DNA of 64,000 nt, taken from contig NZ_JANHOH010000003.1 in the NCBI RefSeq assembly GCF_024498135.1, positions 1-64,000 on the forward strand. Reading direction: 5' to 3'. The translations under genes were made by a program, and so were the position numbers. A model generated the notes under the pieces. That model was not told where the DNA came from. It did not search any database and saw nothing but the letters and a program-made list of their open reading frames with translations. This stretch comes from Mucilaginibacter aquariorum (GTDB lineage: Bacteria; Bacteroidota; Bacteroidia; Sphingobacteriales; Sphingobacteriaceae). Below, piece by piece: positions 9,194 through 16,488 of this stretch (its first letter is position 1; each line of letters begins with the position of its first letter).

Positions 9194-9418
9194 ATGAAAA
9201 ATAAAAGAAACGTTTTTTACAGCCTGCTTATCATACTGGCAGGAGTAATTTATTCTCCCGTACAGGCTCAGCAAAAAAATGGCGCTCAAGATGTAGTTGA
9301 AACCAGAGACGTAACGACTTCTCACGGACCCAATCGCATTGTTCGTACAATCAAGCAAGATAGAAAGGGCAACATTTGGATTGCTTCATGGGAAGGTATT
9401 TCGAGCTACATTACGTAG
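9194..9418 (+). pseudogene. Truncated two-component-type beta-propeller protein
   Basis: A 74-residue secreted fragment. The signal peptide (to about residue 26, ending VQAQ) is followed by ITRTIKQ-like propeller sequence: NRIVRTIKQDRKGNIWIASW and EGIS, then a stop. The motif DxxGNIWIAS is the start of a Reg_prop blade, which in intact proteins is followed by many more blades. Here the frame ends after one blade, right before the promoter of the Crp/Fnr gene. It is therefore most likely the 5' remnant of a longer propeller gene cut by a deletion. Confidence 0.6.
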
Positions 9419-9427
9419 CATTCTTTA

Positions 9428-9435
9428 TATCTTTG
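9428..9435 (+). promoter_or_regulatory. Promoter -7 box of the Crp/Fnr gene
   Basis: TATCTTTG matches the Bacteroidota -7 consensus TAnnTTTG and lies 27 bases before the chosen ATG at 9463. No convincing TTTG is seen at the upstream position. It supports the ATG at 9463 over the frame start at 9376, which would lie upstream of the transcription start. Confidence 0.5.
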
Positions 9436-9462
9436 CATTGGTTTAATTTATTATCAAAAACA

Positions 9463-10044
9463 ATGCACAGCAAGCTTTTAGACTACATCAGGCAACATGC
9501 TACGTTGCCGCTTTCAAGTGATGAAGAAGGGTTAATTGTAGCTGCTTTTCAACCAAAAAAACTGAGAAAAAAGCAATATTTTTTGGAAGAAGGCAATGTG
9601 TGTAAATACGTTGGTTTTATTGTAAAAGGTGCAATGCGACAATACAGCGTAGATGACAAAGGTGCTGAGCATATTGTACATTTATATATTGAAAATTATT
9701 GGGTAAGCGACCGTGAAAGTGCTGTTATGCTTACTCCATCGAAATATAATATTGATACCTGGGAAGATACTGAACTACTCATTGCTAAAGTAGCAGATAT
9801 GCTGGATCTGATAGAAAGAGTACCTTCATTTGGACAAATGACAAGATTAATGGACCAAAGAAGTTTCATTGTTTCGCAACGAAGATTGAATTCTACCATT
9901 AGCAATACAGCAGAAAAACGCTATGAAGAATTTGCCGATAACCACCCTCAATTTATTCAACGATTCCCTCAGCATCTCATTGCTTCTTTTTTGGGCATAA
10001 CTAAAGAAACTTTAAGCAGAATTAGAAAACAAGCAATTAAATAA
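9463..10044 (+). CDS. Crp/Fnr family transcriptional regulator
   Basis: A 193-residue regulator. The cyclic-nucleotide-binding-like beta-barrel spans about residues 15-115 (ending LYIENYWVSDRESA). A long helix leads to the C-terminal helix-turn-helix at about 165-190 (HLIASFLGITKETLSRIRKQ). The cAMP-binding residues of true Crp proteins are not evident, so the effector is unknown, as is usual for this Bacteroidota subgroup. The frame is open further upstream to 9376, but that part overlaps the truncated propeller gene and the promoter box, so the start MHSKLLDYI is preferred. Members of this group often regulate a neighbouring oxidoreductase; here the NmrA-like gene follows on the same strand. 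Confidence 0.88.
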   Translation: MHSKLLDYIRQHATLPLSSDEEGLIVAAFQPKKLRKKQYFLEEGNVCKYVGFIVKGAMRQYSVDDKGAEHIVHLYIENYWVSDRESAVMLTPSKYNIDTWEDTELLIAKVADMLDLIERVPSFGQMTRLMDQRSFIVSQRRLNSTISNTAEKRYEEFADNHPQFIQRFPQHLIASFLGITKETLSRIRKQAIK

Positions 10045-10070
10045 ATTCTATTCTAATTTTTGATTTTACT

Positions 10071-10103
10071 AAAGCGTTGATAAATATCAACGCTTTTTTT
10101 TAT
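10071..10103 (+). terminator. Intrinsic terminator after the Crp/Fnr gene
   Basis: An 11-bp perfect stem (10071-10081 with 10086-10096, core AAGCGTTGAT) with an AAAT loop and a run of eight or nine T. It separates the regulator from the NmrA-like gene, so the two are not a simple operon. Confidence 0.85.
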
Positions 10104-10162
10104 CATTTATCATCGTTTCGGGGCGTGCTGTTGCTGCAATTTTACATCATAAAACAAAACAG

Positions 10163-11041
10163 ATGAAAAAGCAAACAATAGTAGTAATTGGAGCAACAGG
10201 TGCACAAGGTAAGGGGATTGTAAATACCCTTGTGAATGAAGGCTCTTTCAATGTAAGAGCAGTAACCCGTAACCCAGAAAAATATACAGGCAAGGCAAAT
10301 GAAGCAGTTTATGCAGATCTAAAAGATTTACAATCCTTAAAAGATGCTTTTACAAATGCTTATGGTGTATTTGTGGTAACCAACTTTTGGGAAGGTGCCG
10401 ACGAAATTACTGAGGGTAAAAATGCTGTTGAAGCAGCAAAAGCAGCAGGATTGCAACATTTTATTTGGTCAACACTTCCGGATGTGGAGATCATTAGTGA
10501 AGGAGTATTTGAAGTGCCTCATTTTAGTAGCAAAGCCAAGGTAGATGATCTGGTAAAAAGCGCGGGGTTCAAATATACAACATTTGTTCAGCCGCCGTTT
10601 TATTTTCAAAACCTTATTGGAATGCTGAGGCCACAGCCAAAACAAGACGGTACAACCGGTTGGACATTACCAATTGACCCAACAAAAAAAGCGATTCACA
10701 TGTCTGACATTAATGACCTGGGAAAAGTAGTTGCGGGTGCATTTTTGCAGCCCGAAAAAGTTGGAAACGGTAATTACCTTGCCATGGCAACGGGATTGTA
10801 CAGTTTTAATGATATTATAGAAGCCTATAAAGCTAATGGCAAAGAGCACAGCTTTTCACAAGTACCAGCTGAAATATTTTCAACTTTTTTTGAAGGAGCA
10901 AAGGAGTTAGCAGAGATGTTTGGATATTTTGAAAAGCACACTTACATGGGGCCAGATTCAACATCACGAATTGAATTGGCAAAAGAAACTGCCACCCACA
11001 AATTTGTACCACTACAGGAATGGCTGAGTAAAAACAATTAA
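10163..11041 (+). CDS. NmrA-like NAD(P)-binding protein
   Basis: A 292-residue atypical SDR. The glycine-rich motif is GATGAQGKGI (about residues 9-18) and Arg/Asn residues follow the second strand (AVTRNPEK), which suggests NADP(H). The protein lacks the YxxxK catalytic pair of classical SDRs and fits the NmrA/HSCARG group. Some members of that group sense the NADP(H) ratio and others reduce quinones or other small electrophiles. The downstream part (QPPFYFQNLIGML, then ITDLGKVV-like VADINDLGK-type sequence) is typical. It is a single gene bounded by terminators on both sides, and the Crp/Fnr gene just upstream is a plausible regulator. Confidence 0.88.
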   Translation: MKKQTIVVIGATGAQGKGIVNTLVNEGSFNVRAVTRNPEKYTGKANEAVYADLKDLQSLKDAFTNAYGVFVVTNFWEGADEITEGKNAVEAAKAAGLQHFIWSTLPDVEIISEGVFEVPHFSSKAKVDDLVKSAGFKYTTFVQPPFYFQNLIGMLRPQPKQDGTTGWTLPIDPTKKAIHMSDINDLGKVVAGAFLQPEKVGNGNYLAMATGLYSFNDIIEAYKANGKEHSFSQVPAEIFSTFFEGAKELAEMFGYFEKHTYMGPDSTSRIELAKETATHKFVPLQEWLSKNN

Positions 11042-11067
11042 GAAAGATGGGCTCTATAAGCCGTAAT

Positions 11068-11099
11068 AAAGAGGGTTGCTCTTTGAGCAACCTTCTTTA
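11068..11099 (+). terminator. Intrinsic terminator after the NmrA-like gene
   Basis: Stem GGTTGCTC / GAGCAACC (11074-11081 with 11085-11092) with a TTT loop, extended by flanking A and T runs and followed by TTCTTT. Confidence 0.8.
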
Positions 11100-11136
11100 G
11101 GTTTTCAGTACAGGATTACTTACTCTGATCAACCTT

Positions 11137-11406
11137 TCAAGAATGGATAATCGTATATCCCATTTCTCCCCCACCATACATGGTAGCTCCATCTGGTACA
11201 TTCAACTCGGCATTTAATTCAAAGCGCCTTGGCAAATCGGGGTTTGCTAAAAATAATGAACCGTAAGAAACCATTTTCGCAATTCCCCTTTTCAATTCAG
11301 CTTCTCCGCTTTCTTTATTGAACCCGACATTTGCGATGACGAGGTGTTTACTCACACTGCCGAATGTTTCTATAGCATCCTTCGGATAGGGCTGTAGTAA
11401 ATTCAA
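11137..11406 (-). pseudogene. Old Yellow Enzyme (alkene reductase) C-terminal remnant
   Basis: An 89-residue minus-strand frame matches only the last quarter of the NADH:flavin oxidoreductase / Old Yellow Enzyme family. It contains LVIANVGFNKESGEAELKRG, then VSYGSLFLANPDLPRRFELN and YGGGEMGYT. This covers the last beta strands of the TIM barrel that bind FMN phosphate. Full-length enzymes have about 360 residues, and the N-terminal three quarters with the catalytic residues are absent. It therefore cannot be an active enzyme. It lies in a stretch rich in intact oxidoreductase genes. Confidence 0.8.
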
Positions 11407-11574
11407 AGATCATTGCAAGAAGATAAATGGTTAATACGTCCAAGGTTATGTAAATTTCTTAAAGTTTAAGTCAATATATTATTTTAATAATTTAGATTAT
11501 TATGCTATCATCAAAACATAAAATTGTACAACTTAATTAAATGCAATTTTCGGTTTTAGCATCGCAGCCTATTG

Positions 11575-11582
11575 TATATTTG
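11575..11582 (+). promoter_or_regulatory. Promoter -7 box of the CrtO-like gene
   Basis: TATATTTG matches TAnnTTTG and lies 41 bases before the ATG at 11624. The -33 element is weak (TTTT around 11554). The rest of 11407-11574 is AT-rich with no recognisable gene. Confidence 0.45.
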
Positions 11583-11623
11583 AGAGTTGAGCAACATCTT
11601 AGAATCCTAAACGAAAGTAATAA

Positions 11624-12160
11624 ATGAGAAAACCTTTAATTTTAATTTCAATCGCAATAATTACAATTGGCGCAATTAGTGCCCTGGTTTATTATATTAG
11701 AATGGATGGTCTATCGTTCGCCTGGGCACTAAATTTTCTATTGATGCTATGTGTACTTGCATTTACTGAATCACTAAAAAGCCAACTTACTTCTTCTTAC
11801 TATAATGAAAAGAAATGGGAACAGAGAGGAAAAATATATAAACATGTTGGAATAAATTTTTTCAGAAAACTATTGGTTTGGATTGGTTGGGAAAAACTAA
11901 ATAAAAAATCTAACCCAATAGAAAAGAACACCAAAGCTTTGATGAATTTACATTATCAAACAAAAAAATCTGAACTGGGTCATGTAATTATCTTCTTTAT
12001 AGTACTGGGATTTAATGTTTTCGTGGCATTCAAATTTGGGGTTCTCAAGTCTTTGTGGTTACTAATATTAAATGTCTTACTAAACCTTTATCCAATTTTT
12101 CTTCAGCGATATAATCGGCCACGAATAGAAAGAGCTATAAATTTAAGTAAACGGGGATAA
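11624..12160 (+). CDS. CrtO-like (glycosyl-4,4'-diaponeurosporenoate acyltransferase-like) membrane protein
   Basis: A 178-residue integral membrane protein with hydrophobic helices at about residues 5-24, 31-48, 121-138 and 140-158. Family-type motifs are YYNEKKWEQRGKIYKHVG (about residues 60-77), FRKLLVWIGW, and the C-terminal NLYPIFLQRYNRPRI. These match the small CrtO family, first described in the staphyloxanthin pathway. Relatives are widespread in Bacteroidota without carotenoid clusters, and no carotenoid gene is seen here, so the substrate is unlikely to be staphyloxanthin. The assignment rests on motif memory; a generic membrane protein is the alternative. Confidence 0.6.
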   Translation: MRKPLILISIAIITIGAISALVYYIRMDGLSFAWALNFLLMLCVLAFTESLKSQLTSSYYNEKKWEQRGKIYKHVGINFFRKLLVWIGWEKLNKKSNPIEKNTKALMNLHYQTKKSELGHVIIFFIVLGFNVFVAFKFGVLKSLWLLILNVLLNLYPIFLQRYNRPRIERAINLSKRG

Positions 12161-12215
12161 CGACGCTCGCACAATATCGGTTTGGCAATATGGCGGGTTA
12201 ATGCTAAGTTTAAGT

Positions 12216-12377
12216 TCAGTTTTTCAATTTACCTTTAGTGTAAGTGAATTTCATGCCCAGATTGATCTCTTTGGGATGTAGCCGACAAATAAACCTAATT
12301 TCACAATGATCCGCCTTTGTTATTTCAATCCTATTCGATACCGCGCCCAGAATGGTTCGCACAAAATGTAATTCCAT
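12216..12377 (-). CDS. Small hypothetical protein or C-terminal relic
   Basis: A 53-residue frame starting MELHFVRTILGAVSNRIEI and ending KFTYTKGKLKN. The composition is protein-like (basic, with alternating hydrophobic residues, one ICRLHPKEINLG segment). The frame stays open upstream of the ATG, so it may be the tail of a longer decayed gene. I do not recognise the family. It sits on the minus strand between two plus-strand genes. Confidence 0.3.
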   Translation of the reverse strand: MELHFVRTILGAVSNRIEITKADHCEIRFICRLHPKEINLGMKFTYTKGKLKN

Positions 12378-12421
12378 CTCTGATGTAAAACGAATAACTT
12401 TAAAAATTAATTACAGATAAA

Positions 12422-12769
12422 ATGAACACAAGAATATATAAAATGTCTTTTGCGGGGGTTTATCCACTTTACATTCAAAAAGCGGAGAGAAAAGGACGCA
12501 CTAAAGATGAAGTGGATGAGATCATATTTTGGTTGACAGGGTATGATAAACAAACATTTCAGCAACATATCGACAACAAAACCAACTTTGAAACCTTTTT
12601 TGCCCAGGCACCACAAATAAATCCAAATGTTTCCAAAATTACAGGCGTGATCTGTGGTTACCGCGTGGAAGAGATCGAAGACGAACTCATGCAAAAGATT
12701 CGCTATTTGGATAAGCTAATTGACGAATTGGCAAAAGGAAGGGCAATGGATAAGATTTTAAGGAAGTAG
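12422..12769 (+). CDS. DUF2200 family protein
   Basis: A 115-residue soluble protein with the features of the DUF2200 family (length about 115-120). The N-terminus [20 protein letters not shown] is followed by a helix with [15 protein letters not shown], the middle motif [20 protein letters not shown], and a basic helical C-terminus ([18 protein letters not shown]). No catalytic residues are evident and the family function is unknown to me. It stands alone between a decayed stretch and the TetR operon. Confidence 0.88.
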   Translation: MNTRIYKMSFAGVYPLYIQKAERKGRTKDEVDEIIFWLTGYDKQTFQQHIDNKTNFETFFAQAPQINPNVSKITGVICGYRVEEIEDELMQKIRYLDKLIDELAKGRAMDKILRK

Positions 12770-12967
12770 GTGATGGTAGCGAAGCCGGATCTATTCTGAC
12801 TGGTTTTCCAACAAAATTGAATTTCTAAAGAGCTGTACGATGTTAAGGGTGCAGGACATGTATTCATTTTTAATCACTACGAAAGTTGACGCAAAACCTA
12901 CTGTGTTTCAATCATTAAACAATTGTCATCTTCAGCTCATAAAGAAGCGGACGATGATTTAAATATT
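12770..12967. other. Intergenic stretch with a possible hydrolase relic
   Basis: No intact gene. A short plus-strand frame at 12821-12892 reads ELYDVKGAGHVFIFNHYES before a stop. This resembles the catalytic-His strand of an alpha/beta hydrolase C-terminus, but it is too short to be sure. Confidence 0.25.
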
Positions 12968-12995
12968 TTAAAATAAACTTTTTAGTATATTTTTG
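12968..12995 (+). promoter_or_regulatory. TetR box 1 overlapping the promoter of the second tetR
   Basis: The partial palindrome AAACTTTTTAGTATA overlaps the -7 box TATTTTTG (12988-12995). The 27-base segment 12968-12994 is identical in 25 positions to 13617-13643 downstream of the gene. This layout fits autorepression by the TetR protein. Confidence 0.7.
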
Positions 12996-13014
12996 TGCTG
13001 TCAATTTAAGTGAT

Positions 13015-13605
13015 ATGACTACGAAGGCAGAAAGAACAAAACAATTTATTTTGGAAACAGCGGCCCCTATCTTTAACCGGAAAGGTATATCCGGCGCTAA
13101 TATAGACGATGTGCTGGATGCTACTAAATTAACCAAAGGATGTTTATATGGGCATTTTGAAAGCAAGGAAGATCTGGCCTTACAGGTTGTTGAGTACATG
13201 CTGCAAAATAATGCCGAAAAAATGATGATAAACATCAACAGAGGCAAAACAGCTAAAGCAAAGGTTTTTGCTTACCTCGACTATTACAAGGATCCATTGG
13301 AAACGCATATTAAAGGCGGGTGCCCGGTATTTAACATGGCTGTAGAAGCCGATGATAATAACCCTGCAGTAAAAGAAAAGGTAACAGAAGTACTTCGTCA
13401 GGGACAGGAATTGTTTGTCAGCATACTAAATCAGGGAATGAAAAACGGTGAGTTCACAAATAAACTTGATGCTGTTGGTTATGCTTTTAAAGCCGTAGCT
13501 GCAGTAGAGGGCGCTGTAGTATTGTGCAGGATGATGAACGCGGCAAAGCCAATGCATGGCTTGATCAAGAACCTGAAAGCAGAATTAGAAAGCTATACCA
13601 TTTAA
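13015..13605 (+). CDS. TetR/AcrR family transcriptional regulator
   Basis: A 196-residue TetR-family protein. The helix-turn-helix occupies about residues 6-52 (FILETAAPIFNRKGISGANI, then TKGCLYGHFESKEDLALQVV). The C-terminal domain contains GGCPVFNMAVEADDNNP, typical of the subgroup that often controls SDR or quinone-reductase genes through electrophile-sensitive cysteines. The Cys in GGCPV and another in VLCRMMN are candidates for such sensing (inference). The gene is flanked by the shared TetR boxes and stands 190 bases before a three-gene oxidoreductase operon, which it probably represses. Confidence 0.9.
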   Translation: MTTKAERTKQFILETAAPIFNRKGISGANIDDVLDATKLTKGCLYGHFESKEDLALQVVEYMLQNNAEKMMININRGKTAKAKVFAYLDYYKDPLETHIKGGCPVFNMAVEADDNNPAVKEKVTEVLRQGQELFVSILNQGMKNGEFTNKLDAVGYAFKAVAAVEGAVVLCRMMNAAKPMHGLIKNLKAELESYTI

Positions 13606-13609
13606 TTTT

Positions 13610-13651
13610 TTTTCAATTAAAATATACTTTTTAGTATATTTTAATTGAAAA
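13610..13651 (+). promoter_or_regulatory. TetR box 2 inside a 19-bp perfect inverted repeat
   Basis: A perfect 19-bp inverted repeat (13610-13628 with 13633-13651) with a TTTT spacer starts 5 bases after the tetR stop. Its centre is ATACTTTTTAGTAT, the same core as box 1. In RNA it would form a long AU-rich hairpin that could also act as a weak terminator or attenuator. Confidence 0.7.
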
Positions 13652-13694
13652 CTACCTTTAACTGATTGAGGAGATGAGCAGACCAAGACTTAGA

Positions 13695-13757
13695 TAAATT
13701 TGTTAGGGAAGTATAATCAAATGGTTGAGACGCGCACCAAAATAGACTAAAAAGTAT
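13695..13757 (+). promoter_or_regulatory. Promoter -7 box and TetR box 3 of the SDR operon
   Basis: TAAATTTG at 13695-13702 matches the Bacteroidota -7 consensus. ACTAAAAAGTAT at 13746-13757 is the third copy of the operator core, in reverse orientation, 37 bases before the first SDR start. Repressor bound here would act as a downstream roadblock. Confidence 0.55.
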
Positions 13758-13779
13758 AAAATAAAAAAGACGATATAAC

Positions 13780-13814
13780 AAAGAAATAAAAATCATGCAA
13801 TTAAAAGGAAAAAC
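13780..13814 (+). repeat. 35-bp direct repeat at the SDR start, copy 1
   Basis: The last 15 bases of the leader and the first seven codons of this SDR are identical, base for base, to 14616-14650 at the next SDR. It begins AAAGAAATAAAAATC and continues into the ATG. Confidence 0.9.
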
Positions 13815-14607
13815 AGTATTAGTCACAGGTGCCTCATCAGGCATCGGGCTGCTTGTAGCCAGCAAGCTCCACGAAAATGGTTACAAGGTAATCGGCACAA
13901 GCCGGGATCCGAAAAAACACCAGGCAAAATTACCATTTAAGGTACTGCCGTTGGATCTGAATGATGTCCATTCCATAGCATCATTTGGCAAGCATCTGTT
14001 CAGTGAGATAGAACAGTTAGATGTGCTGATCAACAATGCAGGTTACTTAGTAAACGGACTTGCCGAGGAAACCCCTATTGAGTTAGGCAGGCAGCAGTTT
14101 GAAACCAACTTTTGGGGAACCATCAAATTAACCAACGAGTTACTTCCCTATTTCAGAAACCAGAAACACGGAAAAATAATTACCATTGGTTCCCTATTGG
14201 GCTTAGTGAGTCTGCCAAATGTGGCCTACTACGCGGCTTCCAAACATGCTCTCGAAGGTTATTTTAAAGCACTTAGGTTTGAATTGAACCAGTTTAACAT
14301 CAAGGTGGTTATGGTTGAGCCGATCGCGTTCAAAACCAATATTGGCGAAAGTGGAACTGTTGCAAAAGGAACCATCACAGACTATGATCTATTCCGGCAA
14401 AAGATAATCGCGTACACCAAAAAATCATTTGATAACGCACCCGAACCTACGCCGGTCATCAACACTTTACTGCAAACAGTGAAGGAAAAAGATCCAAAGT
14501 TTAGTTACCCTGTTGGAAAGGGATCATCAATTATACTCCTGCTTCAACATTTCGCCTATAAGGTTTTCGAAAAATCCATTCTTAAGTCGGTTAACGCTTC
14601 AAAATAG
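13795..14607 (+). CDS. SDR family oxidoreductase, first of two
   Basis: A 270-residue classical SDR. Cofactor motif TGASSGIGLL (about residues 11-20), GTSRDPKK after the second strand (NADPH-type basic residues), NNAG (about residues 81-84), catalytic Ser in TIGSLLGLV, and the YAASK pair (about residues 143-147). The substrate is unknown; hydroxyl or carbonyl groups on a hydrophobic compound are likely. It heads a TetR-controlled operon with a second SDR and an MDR-type oxidoreductase. The gap to the next gene is 23 bases and carries a copied start region. Confidence 0.9.
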   Translation: MQLKGKTVLVTGASSGIGLLVASKLHENGYKVIGTSRDPKKHQAKLPFKVLPLDLNDVHSIASFGKHLFSEIEQLDVLINNAGYLVNGLAEETPIELGRQQFETNFWGTIKLTNELLPYFRNQKHGKIITIGSLLGLVSLPNVAYYAASKHALEGYFKALRFELNQFNIKVVMVEPIAFKTNIGESGTVAKGTITDYDLFRQKIIAYTKKSFDNAPEPTPVINTLLQTVKEKDPKFSYPVGKGSSIILLLQHFAYKVFEKSILKSVNASK

Positions 14608-14615
14608 AATCAACA

Positions 14616-14650
14616 AAAGAAATAAAAATCATGCAATTAAAAGGAAAAAC
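14616..14650 (+). repeat. 35-bp direct repeat at the SDR start, copy 2
   Basis: Identical to 13780-13814. It covers the leader and first seven codons of the second SDR. The two proteins diverge quickly afterwards, so this short identity is more recent than the split of the genes, or was kept by gene conversion or selection on translation initiation. Confidence 0.9.
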
Positions 14651-15398
14651 GGTATTGATCACGGGTGGTGCATCAGGTATCGGGCTGGAAGCAGCAAAAC
14701 AATTTTTAGCCAACGGCGCCAGTGTGATCATCACCGGCAGAAACCAGGGAAAATTAGATGAAGCACGGAAACTTTATCCGGCAATTACAGCCATTAAAAG
14801 TGATGTATCAGACGCTGACGATGCGCAAACATTATTTAACCGGGTACAACAATTGGGCGGTATAGATATTTTATATAATAATGCCGGGGTATTAACCGAC
14901 CCGATCAACCTCGGAACAGCAAACGGTCAGCATTTTGAGGACGCGGCGTACGAAATAAACGTCAATTACCTGGGCGTGATCCGGCTTAACAACCTGTTTA
15001 TCGATATGCTGAAATCAAGGAAAGAAAGCGCGATCATCAACACCACTTCCTTACTCAGTTATGTCCCTTCATTGCTGGAAGCAACTTACGCGGCATCCAA
15101 AGTGGCATTACAGTTTTACACCAAAGCACTGAGAAAGCACCTGCAAATTTTGAACAGCAGCGTAAAGGTTTTTGAACTTTTACCTCCGCTTGTTGCCACG
15201 GGAATGACTGCTGACATGAACGGCAAAAAATTGACCACGGCAGATATGGTGAAAGCGTTTATTGCAGGCCTTAAGAAGGATCAGCTCACTATCCGTATAG
15301 GTGATACAAAAACAGTGTATATATTGAACCGGCTTTTCCCAAAAATGACTTTTAACTTAGCTAATCCTAAAAAAAGTTACAAAGTAATAGCCACATAG
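14631..15398 (+). CDS. SDR family oxidoreductase (DltE-like), second of two
   Basis: A 255-residue classical SDR. Motifs: TGGASGIGLE (about residues 11-20), TGRNQGK after the second strand, NNAG (about residues 84-87), a Ser in NTTSLLSYVPS, and YAASK (about residues 148-152). The C-terminal part (FELLPPLVATGMTADMNGKK) matches the DltE-like group. It shares its first seven residues and ribosome-binding leader with the preceding SDR. The next gene starts 22 bases later, so the three are one transcription unit. Confidence 0.9.
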   Translation: MQLKGKTVLITGGASGIGLEAAKQFLANGASVIITGRNQGKLDEARKLYPAITAIKSDVSDADDAQTLFNRVQQLGGIDILYNNAGVLTDPINLGTANGQHFEDAAYEINVNYLGVIRLNNLFIDMLKSRKESAIINTTSLLSYVPSLLEATYAASKVALQFYTKALRKHLQILNSSVKVFELLPPLVATGMTADMNGKKLTTADMVKAFIAGLKKDQLTIRIGDTKTVYILNRLFPKMTFNLANPKKSYKVIAT

Positions 15399-15420
15399 AA
15401 ATCACGCTAACCATAAAAAA

Positions 15421-16422
15421 ATGAAAGCATTTATCATAGACAAATATAAAAGCAAGGATGACGGGCGCATTGGGCAAATACCTGTTCCGGAACCGAAACC
15501 AGATGAAGTATTGGTAGAAGTACACGCTGCCGGTATAAACCTCCTGGATTCTAAAATTAGAAGCGGGGAGTTCAAACTCATTTTGCCTTATAAAACACCC
15601 TTTGTTTTGGGCCATGACGTTGCGGGTGTTGTAACTAAAGTGGGAACCCATGTACAACAATTTAAAGTTGGAGATGAGGTTTATGCGCGACCTGCAGATT
15701 ATCACATTGGAACGTTTGCGGAATTTATTGCAATTAAGGAAGCAGATGTGGCCATTAAGCCGGAAAAACTGACCATGGAAGAAGCGGCGTCTATCCCCCT
15801 GGTTGGCCTTACCGCCTGGCAAGCCCTGATCGAAAGAGGGAACCTGCAGAAAGGGCAAAAAGTTTTTATCCAGGCGGGCTCGGGCGGTGTAGGCACGTTT
15901 GCTATTCAGTTGGCTAAGCACCTGGGCGCTACTGTGTCTACAACTACAAGTGCAGCCAACACCAAGTTAGTAAAAAGCCTGGGGGCAGATGTTGTTATCG
16001 ATTACAAAAAAGATGACTTTGAGAAAATTCTTCATGATTATGATCTGGTTTTGAATAGTCAGGATGGGAAAACACTCGAAAAATCGCTGCATGTGTTAAA
16101 GGCAGGTGGAAAACTGATCTCGATCTCTGGCCCGCCTGATCCCGGCTTTGCGGAAGAAATCGGAGCTCCCTGGTTTGTGAAATTAATTATGCGCCTTTTG
16201 AGTTCGGGAGTAAGAAAGAAAGCTAAAAGGCTTAAGATAAATTTTTCCTTTCTTTTTATGAGGGCGAACGGAGAGCAATTAAAGGAAATTACCTCTCTTA
16301 TAAATTCCGGCGCCATAATACCGGTTGTAGACAAAGTTTTCTCGTTCGAATCTATCAAAGAAGCGATGACCTATGTTGAAAGCGGCCGTGCCAAGGGAAA
16401 AGTGGTTATCAAAATTAAATAA
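15421..16422 (+). CDS. NADP-dependent quinone-oxidoreductase-like protein (MDR family)
   Basis: A 333-residue medium-chain dehydrogenase/reductase. The GroES-like N-terminal domain (about residues 1-140) contains LGHDVAGVVTKVG, and the Rossmann domain has the motif QAGSGGVGTFAIQLAKHLGA (about residues 159-178). The catalytic-zinc ligands of alcohol dehydrogenases are not conserved, which places it with the zinc-free quinone and enone reductases. It probably reduces quinones or alpha,beta-unsaturated carbonyls. Last gene of the TetR operon, ending at a bidirectional terminator. Confidence 0.9.
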   Translation: MKAFIIDKYKSKDDGRIGQIPVPEPKPDEVLVEVHAAGINLLDSKIRSGEFKLILPYKTPFVLGHDVAGVVTKVGTHVQQFKVGDEVYARPADYHIGTFAEFIAIKEADVAIKPEKLTMEEAASIPLVGLTAWQALIERGNLQKGQKVFIQAGSGGVGTFAIQLAKHLGATVSTTTSAANTKLVKSLGADVVIDYKKDDFEKILHDYDLVLNSQDGKTLEKSLHVLKAGGKLISISGPPDPGFAEEIGAPWFVKLIMRLLSSGVRKKAKRLKINFSFLFMRANGEQLKEITSLINSGAIIPVVDKVFSFESIKEAMTYVESGRAKGKVVIKIK

Positions 16423-16452
16423 CAGCGTTATTGCTATAATGCATCGACTAAA

Positions 16453-16469
16453 AATACTTAAAAAGTATT
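16453..16469. repeat. Short inverted repeat resembling the TetR box
   Basis: AATACTT AAA AAGTATT, a perfect 7-bp inverted repeat. Its half-sites (ATACT/AGTAT) resemble those of the three TetR boxes, but the spacing differs by one base. It lies after the operon, where an operator has no obvious role, so it may be chance. Confidence 0.35.
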
Positions 16470-16488
16470 CCTGCTCGTGGTTATAATT

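Noticed and set aside
9376..9462. Upstream extension of the Crp/Fnr gene by 29 residues
   Set aside because: It overlaps the truncated propeller frame and lies upstream of the TAnnTTTG box, so it is unlikely to be transcribed with the gene.
15367..15921. 184-residue minus-strand frame opposite the second SDR and the quinone reductase
   Set aside because: Antisense to two well-supported genes, rich in Cys, Phe and Arg as expected of a shadow frame, and no family match.
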